Assembly: GCF_004803895.1 (NCBI RefSeq)
Contig: NZ_CP021978.1
Span: 2,480,001-2,544,000, forward strand
DNA from: Streptomyces hawaiiensis
GTDB taxonomy: Bacteria > Actinomycetota > Actinomycetes > Streptomycetales > Streptomycetaceae
Length of the DNA: 64,000 nt
Direction: 5' to 3'
The position numbers were made by a program, and so were the translations under genes. The notes beneath the pieces are model-generated. The model did no database searches, had not been told where the DNA came from, and saw only the letters and a program-made list of their open reading frames with translations. Shown here piece by piece: positions 1 to 7,335 of the stretch; the stretch's first letter is position 1; the number at the start of each line of letters is the position of its first letter.

Positions 1-88
1 GCTATGCGTCGGTCCGCTACGGCCGCCCCACCGGCCCTACTAGAGTGAAGGCCGCCCCTGCTCCGGCCCCCGAGGGAGAGAACCAGCC

Positions 89-370
89 GTGATCACCGCG
101 ATCGTCCTGATCAAGACCAGCGTGGACCGGATCCCCGAGATCGCCGAGTCGATCGCGGCGCTGGACAGCGTCAGCGAGGTCTTCTCCGTCACCGGCACCT
201 ACGACCTGATCGCGATGGTCCGGGTGAAGGAGCACGAGGACCTGGCGGAGGTCATCCCGGGCCGGATCAGCAAGATCCCCGGAGTGGAGGGGACGGACAC
301 GCACGTGGCGTTCCGTACGTACTCGCAGCACGACCTCGAGGCGGCGTTCTCGATCGGGCTGGACAACTAG
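89..370 (+). CDS. Stand-alone Lrp/AsnC ligand-binding (RAM) domain protein
   Basis: 93-aa protein that looks like the C-terminal alpha/beta (RAM) half of Lrp/AsnC regulators with no helix-turn-helix part. The N-terminal strand (ITAIVLIKTS), the central SVTGTYDLIAMV strand and the TDTHVAFRTYS segment are typical. Such proteins form oligomers that bind small molecules, usually amino acids; the ligand here is unknown. The GTG start follows a purine-rich RBS (GGGAGAG, about 71-77), and a TAGAGT -10-like hexamer lies at 41-46. It precedes the two-component locus on the same strand without obvious coupling. The family call is from pattern recognition and is fairly sure; the function is inferred. 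Confidence 0.85.
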   Translation: MITAIVLIKTSVDRIPEIAESIAALDSVSEVFSVTGTYDLIAMVRVKEHEDLAEVIPGRISKIPGVEGTDTHVAFRTYSQHDLEAAFSIGLDN

Positions 371-411
371 GACCGTCCGGGCCGCCGCCGGATGCCGGAT
401 GCCGGGTGTGC

Positions 412-443
412 CGGATGAAGAGTTCTTCATCCGGGCTTCATCC
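412..443 (+). promoter_or_regulatory. Candidate response-regulator operator upstream of the two-component locus
   Basis: A perfect inverted repeat has 10-bp arms CGGATGAAGA (412-421) and TCTTCATCCG (424-433). It is followed by a second TTCATCC copy at 437-443, 11 nt after the copy at 426-432. Direct repeats one helical turn apart are typical of OmpR-family binding sites. The first TTCAT starts 51 nt before the ATG at 477. A related set sits 50 nt before the transporter start at 3070. Binding by the regulator at 2250-2909 is inferred. Confidence 0.55.
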
Positions 444-476
444 CGCGCCCCGGGTTCCGCCCGCAGGATCGGGCCC

Positions 477-812
477 ATGGTTTTCACTCGCCGGATGGCG
501 GCACTGTCCGCCGTCGTGCTGATCCCGCTGGGCATCGCCGCGACCAGCTACGCGCTCGCGGACAGCCCCGAGTCGCCCAAGGTGCCCTCCCAGCAGGTGG
601 AGCTGGACCACGGCTCGCCCACGCCCACGCCCACCTCCACGCTCCGGCCCACCCCGCAGGCCACGCCGCCCGGCACCACGCCGGATGACGAGGTCGTCTC
701 CCGGCCTCCGGTGACCGACAGCTCAGCGAGTGACGATGATGACGACGACCGCGGCCAGGGCACCGGAGACGACGGACCGGGCGACGACGACGGCCCCGGT
801 TCCGACCACTGA
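477..812 (+). CDS. Small secreted or membrane-anchored Asp-rich protein
   Basis: 111 aa. The N-terminus has two arginines and a hydrophobic stretch (about residues 8-26) ending in SYALADS, which fits a signal peptide or anchor. A Pro/Thr/Ser-rich linker follows (PTPTPTST), then a very acidic tail with a run of six Asp and repeated GDD/GPGDDD motifs, which could bind divalent cations. I chose the ATG at 477 over an upstream in-frame ATG at 399 because the hydrophobic segment then sits at the N-terminus. A CAGGAT hexamer at 464-469 would suit a leaderless transcript. Its 3' end overlaps the sensor kinase by 83 nt in another frame, so it may be an accessory protein. No family recognised. Confidence 0.7.
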   Translation: MVFTRRMAALSAVVLIPLGIAATSYALADSPESPKVPSQQVELDHGSPTPTPTSTLRPTPQATPPGTTPDDEVVSRPPVTDSSASDDDDDDRGQGTGDDGPGDDDGPGSDH

Positions 813-2253
813 CACCGGCCACCGGCGGGTCTCCGCCCGGGTCCGGATCCTGCTGTGGCTGCTGCTCGTGATGGCGCTCGCGCTGGCCTCGGTGGCCATG
901 ACCACCCGCTCGTTCCTGCTGCGGGACGTCGACCACCGGGTCAACCGCCTGCTCGCCCAGGAGACCGGCGAGTTCGCGAACTTCGAGGAGCGCGGCGGGG
1001 ATCCGCGCACGGGCCGCCCGTTCACCGACGCGGACCGGCTGCTGACGGTGTTCCTGGAACGGCAGTACCCCGACAGCGACGAGGAGCTGATCGGCCTGGT
1101 CGGCCGGGCGGGTGCCGGCCCCCGGCAGATCCGCCAGCCGCACGACCTGCCCGTCGCCCTGCCCCTGCACGAGGATCCCGAGGCCCGGCGCCGCATCTTC
1201 GGCTCGCCCGCGTCCTCCGGCGTGCTCGGCCGGCCGCAGGGCGAGATCCGCTGGGCGAAGGTCACCGTGGCCCAGCCGGGCCGGGCACCGGACGCCGCGT
1301 TCGTCGTGGCGTTCCACCCGGGGCGCGAGCAGGCGCGCGTGAACAGCGTGTTCCGCACGCTGCTCGTCATCTCCGGGGTGGCCCTGCTGCTGACCGTCGG
1401 CATCGCCTGGGCGGTCGCCGGGCGGATCCTCAAACCGGTGCGGGTGGTGCGCACGGCGGCGGCGCAGCTCACCGAGCAGGACCTCACCCGCCGGATCCCG
1501 GTGCACGGCCACGACGACATAGCGGCCCTCGCCGAGACGTTCAACGGCATGCTCGACCGGCTGGAGCGGGCCTTCGCCGCGCAGCGCGAGTTCGTCGACG
1601 ACGCCGGCCACGAGCTGCGCACCCCCATCACCATCGTGCGCGGGCATCTGGAGGTCATGGGCGACGACCCCGCCGAACGCGAGGAGACCGTCCGGCTGGT
1701 CACCGACGAACTGGACCGGATGAGCCGCATCGTCGAGGACCTGCTGCTGCTCGCCAAGGCCGAACGCCCCGACTTCGTCTCCCCAGAGCCGTTCCAGGTC
1801 GCCGAACTCACCGCCGACGTCTACGTCAAGGCCCGCACCCTGGGCGACCGCGACTGGCAGCTCGCGGAGGTCGCCGATCTGGAGGCCGAGCTGGATCCGC
1901 AGCGGATCACCCAGGCCATGGTGCAGCTCGCCCAGAACGCCGTGCAGCACACCACGGCCGGCCAGGCCATCCGCATCGGCTCCCGCACAAACGGCCCGCA
2001 CCTGGAGCTGTACGTCGCCGACTCGGGGCCCGGAGTGCAGCCTCAGGACGCCGAGGTGATCTTCGAACGCTTCCGGCGCGGCACGGCCCGCCGCGGCGCC
2101 CGGGGCTCCGGCGCCGGACTCGGGCTGTCCATCGTCAAGGCGATCGCCGAGGGCCACCGGGGCCACGTACGGCTCTACGGCACTCCCGGGGGCGGCGCCA
2201 CCTTCGCCCTCGTCCTGCACGCGCCCCGGGCACCGGAAGGGGACCCCACGTGA
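730..2253 (+). CDS. Membrane sensor histidine kinase (HAMP-HisKA-HATPase)
   Basis: 507 aa from GTG at 730; ATG codons at 736 and 739 are alternatives. TM1 is near residues 38-56, an extracytoplasmic sensor region of about 150 aa follows, TM2 is near 211-231, then HAMP. The HisKA box DDAGHELRTPITI carries the phosphorylated His at about residue 294. The ATPase has the N box (AQNAVQH), DSGPGV and a GAGLGLSIVKAIAEGH G box. It is coupled by a GTGA overlap to its cognate regulator and overlaps the upstream Asp-rich gene by 83 nt. The signal is unknown; the acidic neighbour and the downstream transporter suggest cations or carboxylates, which is inference. Confidence 0.95.
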   Translation: MTMMTTTAARAPETTDRATTTAPVPTTDTGHRRVSARVRILLWLLLVMALALASVAMTTRSFLLRDVDHRVNRLLAQETGEFANFEERGGDPRTGRPFTDADRLLTVFLERQYPDSDEELIGLVGRAGAGPRQIRQPHDLPVALPLHEDPEARRRIFGSPASSGVLGRPQGEIRWAKVTVAQPGRAPDAAFVVAFHPGREQARVNSVFRTLLVISGVALLLTVGIAWAVAGRILKPVRVVRTAAAQLTEQDLTRRIPVHGHDDIAALAETFNGMLDRLERAFAAQREFVDDAGHELRTPITIVRGHLEVMGDDPAEREETVRLVTDELDRMSRIVEDLLLLAKAERPDFVSPEPFQVAELTADVYVKARTLGDRDWQLAEVADLEAELDPQRITQAMVQLAQNAVQHTTAGQAIRIGSRTNGPHLELYVADSGPGVQPQDAEVIFERFRRGTARRGARGSGAGLGLSIVKAIAEGHRGHVRLYGTPGGGATFALVLHAPRAPEGDPT

Positions 2254-2909
2254 ACCGCATCCTCATCGTCGAGGACGAGGAGCGCATCGCCTCCTTCGTG
2301 GAGAAGGGCCTGCGCTCCAACGGCTTCACCACGACCGTCGTCACCGACGGCGACGCGGGCTACGAGTACGCCCTGACCGGCGGCTTCGACCTCGTCGTCC
2401 TGGACATCGGGCTGCCCGGCCGGGACGGCTTCACGGTCCTGCGGGGGCTGCGTGAGGCGCGGGTGTCGGTGCCGGTGATCGTGCTGACCGCGCGGGACTC
2501 CGTACGGGACACGGTGGCCGGTCTCGAGGGCGGTGCCGACGACTGGATGACCAAGCCGTTCCGCTTCGAGGAGCTGCTCGCCCGGGTGCGGCTGAGGCTC
2601 CGTACGGCGGCGCGGGCGCCGGAGGTGACGGTCCTCAGGTCGGGCTCCCTCAGCCTGGACCTGCGTACGCGCCGGGCCCGTTCCGGGGAGCGGACGGTCG
2701 ACCTGACGGCCCGTGAGTTCGTCCTCCTGGAACTGTTCCTGCGGCACCCGGGGCAGGTGCTGTCGAGGGAGCAGATCCTGTCCCACGTGTGGGGCTACGA
2801 CTTCGATCCGGGGTCCAACATCGTGGACGTGTACGTGCGGACACTGCGGAAGAAGCTGGGCGCGGAGCGGGTGGAGACGGTGCGGGGGATGGGGTACCGG
2901 CTGCCGTAG
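2250..2909 (+). CDS. OmpR/PhoB-family response regulator
   Basis: 219 aa. The N-terminal receiver has the acidic pair VEDEE, phosphoacceptor Asp in LVVLDIGLPG (about residue 51), Thr in VLTARD and Lys in MTKPF. The C-terminal winged helix shows LTAREFVLLELFLRHPGQVLSREQIL and the NIVDVYVRTLRKKLG recognition region, ending GMGYRLP. GTG at 2250 overlaps the kinase stop (GTGA), so the pair is co-translated. Candidate targets are the 11-nt spaced TTCAT-type repeats at 412-443 and 3020-3046, which would make it autoregulatory and a controller of the adjacent transporter. Confidence 0.95.
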   Translation: MNRILIVEDEERIASFVEKGLRSNGFTTTVVTDGDAGYEYALTGGFDLVVLDIGLPGRDGFTVLRGLREARVSVPVIVLTARDSVRDTVAGLEGGADDWMTKPFRFEELLARVRLRLRTAARAPEVTVLRSGSLSLDLRTRRARSGERTVDLTAREFVLLELFLRHPGQVLSREQILSHVWGYDFDPGSNIVDVYVRTLRKKLGAERVETVRGMGYRLP

Positions 2910-2954
2910 TGGCGCTCGGGCGCCGTTGCCGGGTGCGGGTCGTCCGTGGCTTGG

Positions 2955-3005
2955 CGCGCCCCCGCGGCGGAGCCGCAGATCGATACAGCCCCGCGCCCCT
3001 GAAGG
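2955..3005. repeat. Intergenic GC-rich repeat, type B copy
   Basis: Contains GCGGCGGAGCCGCAGATCGA and the tail CCGCGCCCCTGAAGGCG, which can form a short stem with a TGAA loop. The same sequence recurs near 33864, 49139 and 63831. It starts about 45 nt after the regulator stop, so it may act as a transcription end. Confidence 0.7.
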
Positions 3006-3019
3006 CGTGTGAAAACTCC

Positions 3020-3046
3020 TTCATGTGGGGCTCATGGGCGGCTCAC
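3020..3046 (+). promoter_or_regulatory. Direct-repeat operator upstream of the SLC13-like transporter
   Basis: Three pentamers, TTCAT (3020), CTCAT (3031) and CTCAC (3042), are each exactly 11 nt apart. They lie 50, 39 and 28 nt before the GTG at 3070. The arrangement mirrors the TTCAT copies 51 and 40 nt before the ATG at 477. The likely ligand is the OmpR-type regulator encoded just upstream; binding is inferred. Confidence 0.5.
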
Positions 3047-3069
3047 CGCTCTCGCCGATCGTCTATGGC

Positions 3070-4485
3070 GTGACCTTGAATCTGCGCTCCACCACCGCCC
3101 TGTGCGTGGCGCTGTCGCTGTGCGCGCTGCTGGCGATCCCCCGTAACTTCCCGGGGCTCGGCGGCGACGCCCGGCTCACGCTCGTCGTGTTCGTACTCGC
3201 GACCTGCGCCTGGATCGGGACGTCGATCGACGACACCTACATCGCGCTGGGCGCCGGGCTCGCCCTCACGGTGACCGGGGTGATCAGCAGCGACACCCTG
3301 TTCGGCACGCTGGGCGACGCCACGGTGTGGCTGCTGATCTGCGCCTTCGTGCTGGCGGCCGCGGTGAGCCGGACCGGGCTCGCCGGCCGGGCGGCGGTGT
3401 TCCTGGTCAGCGGGGCGCGCACCGTCCGGCAGCTGGTGCATCTCACGACGGCCGCCCTGGTCGTCACGGCGTTCGCGGTGCCCGCCACCTCCGGCCGGGC
3501 CGCGCTCGCGCTGCCGGTGTTCCTCGCCCTCGCGAAGGTCCTGGCCGACCGGAAACGACTGGTCGTGATGCTGGCGCTGCTGTTTCCGACCGTGATCCTT
3601 CTGTCGGCGGTGGCGACTCTGATCGGCGCGGGAGCGCATCTGATCACCGTGTCGGTGCTGTGGGAGACGACCGGACAGCACATCGGCTTCACGCAGTGGC
3701 TGCTGCTGGGCCTGCCGCTGGCCGTGGCCTCCTCCCACCTGGCCGCGGAGCTGGTCCTGCTGACGACGACCCGGCGCGCGGACCGCCGCGGCCCGGTGCA
3801 CATCACCCCCGAGCAGATCCAGCGGCACAGCGAGCAGCCGGTCACCGGCCCCTGGAGCCAGGCCGAGAAGCGCTGCACCCTGCTGCTCGCCACCGTGATC
3901 GTCCTGTGGTGCAGTGAGCCGCTGCACCGGGTGCCGCCGGCGCTCGTCGCCCTGATCGGCGCCGTCATCGCCTCCTCGCCCGCCCTCGGCACGGTGCGCC
4001 TGAAGGACGCGCTGAAGACCGTCCCCTGGTCGCTGCTGCTGTTCATGGCCGCGACGATGGCGATGGGGGTTGCGCTCGCCGACTCGGGAGCGGCGCAGTG
4101 GCTGGTGTCCGGGCTGCCGACGAACGAGTCCCCGGTGCTCTTCCTGACGGTCGTGATCGCGGTCAGCACGGCGGCCCACCTGCTCCTGCAGTCCCGTTCG
4201 GCCCGCTCGTCGGTCCTGGTCCCCCTGGTCGTGGCGGCCGCTGTCGGAGTCGGCGTCAATCCGGTGGCCGCAGCCCTCGCCTCGACCGCCGCCGCGGGCT
4301 TCTGCCACACCCTGCCTGCCTCGGCCAAGCCGGTCACTCTCTTCTCGCAGATCACCGGGGCTCCCACCTACGCCCCGCGCGACCTGCTGCGGCTGTCCGC
4401 CGTCCTGGCCCCGCTGACCGCGGCGCTCGTCCTGTTCTTCGCCGTCGCGGTGTGGCCGCTGCTCGGCGTGTCCGTCACCCGTTGA
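3070..4485 (+). CDS. SLC13/DASS-like carboxylate transporter (permease)
   Basis: 471-aa polytopic membrane protein with about 11-12 hydrophobic segments and little else. GDATVWLLICAFVLAAAV, VPATSGRAALALPVFLALAK and the late NPVAAALASTAAAG region resemble the repeated hairpin/NPT-type segments of the divalent anion:Na+ symporter superfamily. Start taken as GTG 3070; an in-frame ATG at 3025 would add 15 polar residues and swallow the putative operator. It stops 10 nt before glycerate kinase, so the two probably form an operon, suggesting uptake of a carboxylate or hydroxy-acid. The substrate cannot be read from the sequence. Confidence 0.85.
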   Translation: MTLNLRSTTALCVALSLCALLAIPRNFPGLGGDARLTLVVFVLATCAWIGTSIDDTYIALGAGLALTVTGVISSDTLFGTLGDATVWLLICAFVLAAAVSRTGLAGRAAVFLVSGARTVRQLVHLTTAALVVTAFAVPATSGRAALALPVFLALAKVLADRKRLVVMLALLFPTVILLSAVATLIGAGAHLITVSVLWETTGQHIGFTQWLLLGLPLAVASSHLAAELVLLTTTRRADRRGPVHITPEQIQRHSEQPVTGPWSQAEKRCTLLLATVIVLWCSEPLHRVPPALVALIGAVIASSPALGTVRLKDALKTVPWSLLLFMAATMAMGVALADSGAAQWLVSGLPTNESPVLFLTVVIAVSTAAHLLLQSRSARSSVLVPLVVAAAVGVGVNPVAAALASTAAAGFCHTLPASAKPVTLFSQITGAPTYAPRDLLRLSAVLAPLTAALVLFFAVAVWPLLGVSVTR

Positions 4486-4495
4486 GGAGCTCTCC

Positions 4496-5689
4496 ATGCT
4501 GAACCGTGTCGTCGTAGCCCCCAGCGGCTTCAAGGAGTCCCTGTCCGCGGAGGCCGCCGCCGACGCCATCGCGGCCGGCGTACGCCGAGTCCTGCCCGGC
4601 GCCGAGATCGACCTGATCCCGCTGGTGGACGGCGGTGAGGGCACGGCTCTCGCCCTGGCCGCCGCGACCGGGGGCAGGATCGTCACCACACCGGCCACCG
4701 GCCCGGTCGGGGAGACCATCGCCGCGCACTTCGCCCTGCTGGGCGGCGGGGACACCGCCGTGGTGGAGATGGCGGCGGTCGCGGGCCTCTCCCTCGTCCC
4801 GCGCGACCTGCGCGACCCGGGCGCCACCACCACGTACGGCGTCGGCGAACTGATCCGCGCCGCCCTGGACACGGGCGTCCGGCGGATCCTCGTCGGCTGC
4901 GGCGACTCGGGCACCTCGGACGGGGGCGCGGGCGCGCTCCAGGCGCTGGGCGCCCGGCTGCTGGACGAGGCCGGCCGGGAACTCGCCCGGGGCGGGCGGG
5001 AGCTGACCCGCCTGCACCGAGTCGACCCGAGGGGCCTGGACCCCCGCCTGACGGAGGTGGAGCTGCTCGTCGCCTGCAACCCGTACAACGTGCTGTGCGG
5101 CGAGCGGGGCGTGGCCCGGGTCTTCGGTCCGCAGAAGGGCGCGACGCCCGCGCAGGTGGAGGAGCTGTCGGCGGCCCTGGAGAACTGGGCGTTCGTCCTC
5201 ACCCGCGACGCCGCCGTGCCGGACAGCGACCTTCGCTGCGGGCCCGGCACGGGAGCCTCCGGCGGCCTGGGAGCCGGGCTGGCCGCCCTGGGCGCCCGGC
5301 TGCTCCCCCGCTTCGACGTGCTGCTGGACCACCTCGACCTGGACGCCCGGCTGGCCCGCGCCGACCTGGTCGTCACCGCCGAGGGCGCCCTGGACCTCCA
5401 GACGCCGCGCGGCAAGGTCCCCGCCGAGGTGGCCCGCCGCGCCAAGCTCTACGGCCGTCCCGTCCTGGCCCTGGCCGGCACGCTCGGGGAGGGCGCGGGC
5501 GAGGTGCCGGGCGTGGACGCCTGCCACGGCATCCTGCCCGCCCCGATGGAGCTGGCCGAGGCCCTGCTCCGCGCGAGCGAACTCCTCACGGACGCCACCG
5601 AACGCGCCCTGCGCATGATCGTCCTGGGCACCCGGCTACCGGTTCAGGCGGAGGTGTCCGGCACGCAGCGCCCGTCCTCCGTGCGGTAG
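4496..5689 (+). CDS. Glycerate kinase (GarK/GlxK family)
   Basis: 397 aa. The signature start VVVAPSGFKESLSAEAAADAIAAG, PLVDGGEGT and the GCGDSGTSDGGAGALQALGARLLD motif identify the family, which phosphorylates D-glycerate with ATP. EGALDLQTPRGKVPAEVARRAK near residue 300 is the conserved C-terminal motif. GAGGAG lies 7 nt before the ATG. It follows the SLC13-like transporter by 10 nt, so transport and phosphorylation of a C3 hydroxy-acid is a reasonable joint role. Its last 46 nt overlap the 3' end of the opposing aminotransferase gene. Confidence 0.93.
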   Translation: MLNRVVVAPSGFKESLSAEAAADAIAAGVRRVLPGAEIDLIPLVDGGEGTALALAAATGGRIVTTPATGPVGETIAAHFALLGGGDTAVVEMAAVAGLSLVPRDLRDPGATTTYGVGELIRAALDTGVRRILVGCGDSGTSDGGAGALQALGARLLDEAGRELARGGRELTRLHRVDPRGLDPRLTEVELLVACNPYNVLCGERGVARVFGPQKGATPAQVEELSAALENWAFVLTRDAAVPDSDLRCGPGTGASGGLGAGLAALGARLLPRFDVLLDHLDLDARLARADLVVTAEGALDLQTPRGKVPAEVARRAKLYGRPVLALAGTLGEGAGEVPGVDACHGILPAPMELAEALLRASELLTDATERALRMIVLGTRLPVQAEVSGTQRPSSVR

Positions 5690-7011
5690 TTCCACTTCGC
5701 CCCGTCCGTCACGAGCTCCTTCACCGCCCGCACGAACCGCTCCACGTGCTCGTCCGGCGTGCCCGCGCCGAAGCTGACCCGGATGGCGTTGAGCGACTTC
5801 TCCCCGGGCTCGGCCTCGGGCGACCCGCACTCGCCCTGCGACTGCGGGTCGCTGCCGAGCAGCGTGCGCACCAGCGGGTGGGCGCAGAACAGCCCGTCCC
5901 GTACGCCGATGCCGTACTCGGCGGACAGGGCGGCGGCGAAGTGCGAGCTGTTCCAGCCCTCGACGACGAAGGAGAGCACGCCGACGCGCGGCGCGTCGTC
6001 CCCGAAGAGGGACAGGAACCGCACCTGAGGGACGTCGGCCAGCCCCTCCCGCACCGCGCGGACCAGGTACTCCTCACGGGCGACGAGGGTGTCGAAGCCG
6101 GCCTCGGTCAGCGCCTTGCAGGCCGAGGCGAGGGCGTAGGCGCCGATGACGTTGGGCGACCCGGCCTCGTGGCGGGCGGCGCTGTCGTGCCACTCCACGT
6201 CCACTCCCCCGTCCTCTCGCCGGCTGACCTTGCGGCTGGCGCCGCCGCCCGCGAGGTAGGGCTCGGCCGCACGCAGCCAGTCGGACCGCCCGGCCAGGAC
6301 GCCGGAGCCGAAGGGCGCGTACAGCTTGTGCCCGGAGAAGGCGACCCAGTCGACGTCGAGGCCGGCGAGGGACACCGGGTGGTGCGGGGCCAGCTGGGCG
6401 GCGTCCAGCACGATCCGCGCGCCGTGGGCGTGCGCGGCCGCCGCGAGTTCCCGTACGGGCCACAGCTCGCCGGTGACGTTCGAGGCGCCGGTGACGCAGA
6501 CGAGGGCCGGCCCGTTGGAGTCCCGGTCGGCCAGGGCCCGCTCCAGGGTCTCGACGGCCTCGCGGGGGCCGCGCGGGGCGTCGAGGAAGGTGACGCGGGC
6601 GTTGCGCCACGGCAGCAGGGAGGCGTGGTGCTCGGTCTCGAAGACGAAGACCTGGCAGTCGGCGGGGAGCACTGCGGCGAGGAGGTTGAGGGAGTCGGTG
6701 GTCGACCGGGTGAACACGACCTGGTCGCCTTCGCGGCAGTCGAGGAACTCGGCGACGGTCCGGCGGGCGTTCTCGAACAGGTCGGTCGACAGCTGGGAGA
6801 GGTACCCGGCACCGCGGTGGACGCTGCCGTAGTACGGCGCGTAGGCGGCGACATCGTCCCAGACCCGCTGGAGCGCCGGGGCGCTGGCGGCGTAGTCGAG
6901 CGCGGCGTAGGTGACCTCGCCGCCGGTCACGAGGGGGACGGTGACATCCCGCCCCAGAACGGGCAGCGGGGCACAAACCGACGGGGCGGTGACAACGGTG
7001 GAGACGGACAT
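5644..7011 (-). CDS. PLP-dependent class V aminotransferase, SAM-IV riboswitch-controlled
   Basis: 455 aa, fold type I PLP enzyme of the class V group (cysteine desulfurase/isopenicillin-N epimerase-like). The PLP lysine is in AFSGHKLYAPFGSG (about K229), with ILDAAQ-type VLDAAQLAPHH before it and VHRGAGYLSQLSTD near residue 64. A desulfurase-type reactive Cys loop is not evident, so desulfurase activity is doubtful. The 5' leader carries a SAM-IV riboswitch (7148-7262), which ties the gene to sulfur amino acid metabolism; in that setting a C-S lyase or aminotransferase step for Cys/Met is plausible. Convergent with glycerate kinase with a 46-nt overlap. The substrate is unknown. Confidence 0.9.
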   Translation of the reverse strand: MSVSTVVTAPSVCAPLPVLGRDVTVPLVTGGEVTYAALDYAASAPALQRVWDDVAAYAPYYGSVHRGAGYLSQLSTDLFENARRTVAEFLDCREGDQVVFTRSTTDSLNLLAAVLPADCQVFVFETEHHASLLPWRNARVTFLDAPRGPREAVETLERALADRDSNGPALVCVTGASNVTGELWPVRELAAAAHAHGARIVLDAAQLAPHHPVSLAGLDVDWVAFSGHKLYAPFGSGVLAGRSDWLRAAEPYLAGGGASRKVSRREDGGVDVEWHDSAARHEAGSPNVIGAYALASACKALTEAGFDTLVAREEYLVRAVREGLADVPQVRFLSLFGDDAPRVGVLSFVVEGWNSSHFAAALSAEYGIGVRDGLFCAHPLVRTLLGSDPQSQGECGSPEAEPGEKSLNAIRVSFGAGTPDEHVERFVRAVKELVTDGAKWNYRTEDGRCVPDTSA

Positions 7012-7147
7012 GGGTGAACTCCCGTGAAGGCAGGTGGAATCCGCCCGCGAGCACGTACGGCTACAAGCGGGGGGTGAAGAAAAGAGGGATGCGGAGGCGG
7101 GGCTCTGCGGCCCTATCGCATTCGCTGGTTCACGAGAGACTCCTCGT

Positions 7148-7262
7148 CACGCGCTTGCCACAGACCTCGCTGCCTGCGGCCTGGTCTTCACCCGGGGCAC
7201 CCCGCCACGGACGGAGGGTTGCCGGACAGTCGGCCGGGGCCTTTTGACTGTCACTCATGACC
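7148..7262 (-). promoter_or_regulatory. SAM-IV riboswitch
   Basis: Read on the minus strand, the leader begins GGTCATGAGTGACAG and contains GGCCCCGGCCGACTGTCCGG, CGGCAACCCTCC, GGCGGGGTGCCCCGGGTGA, AGACCAGG and ends GTGGCAAGCGCG, in that order. These are the conserved core segments of SAM-IV aptamers as I remember them: the GCAACC and GGGGTGCCCCGGGTGA blocks of the SAM-I/IV core, a P1 stem closed by GGTC/GACC and the 3' GGCAAGCGCG pseudoknot side. SAM-IV occurs in actinobacteria and binds S-adenosylmethionine to repress downstream genes. It is 137 nt before the aminotransferase ATG. The match is by eye; no covariance model was run. Confidence 0.93.
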
Positions 7263-7282
7263 TGATCAGGAAAGTACGTGAC

Positions 7283-7330
7283 GTGAGCGCGGTCCCGCAA
7301 GTCGAGTCCGCATCGCGGGACCACGCTCAC
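7283..7330 (-). terminator. Terminator hairpin after trpD
   Basis: 16-nt arms at 7283-7298 (GTGAGCGCGGTCCCGC) and 7315-7330 (GCGGGACCACGCTCAC) pair with one mismatch around a 16-nt loop, starting 5 nt beyond the trpD stop codon. Confidence 0.8.
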
Positions 7331-7335
7331 CTCGG

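Larger units (their letters stand above)
7012..7335. other. Gene-free 324-nt stretch: aminotransferase leader plus trpD terminator
   Basis: Divided into an expression region of about 135 nt next to the aminotransferase start, the SAM-IV aptamer (7148-7262) and the trpD terminator hairpin (7283-7330). A 10-bp palindrome, CCTGATCAGG, is at 7261-7270. Short ORFs here show no RBS or recognisable protein and I do not call them. Confidence 0.8.

Noticed and set aside
399..476. Upstream ATG at 399 for the Asp-rich protein
   Set aside because: Would include the palindrome in the coding region and bury the signal peptide; the ATG at 477 fits better.
484..2220. Long minus-strand ORF opposite the sensor kinase
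   Set aside because: Low-complexity Arg/Gly/Ala/Pro product that mirrors a well-supported kinase; a high-GC shadow frame.
7014..7247. 77-aa plus-strand ORF in the aminotransferase leader
   Set aside because: Runs antisense through the SAM-IV aptamer; no RBS or protein-like pattern.
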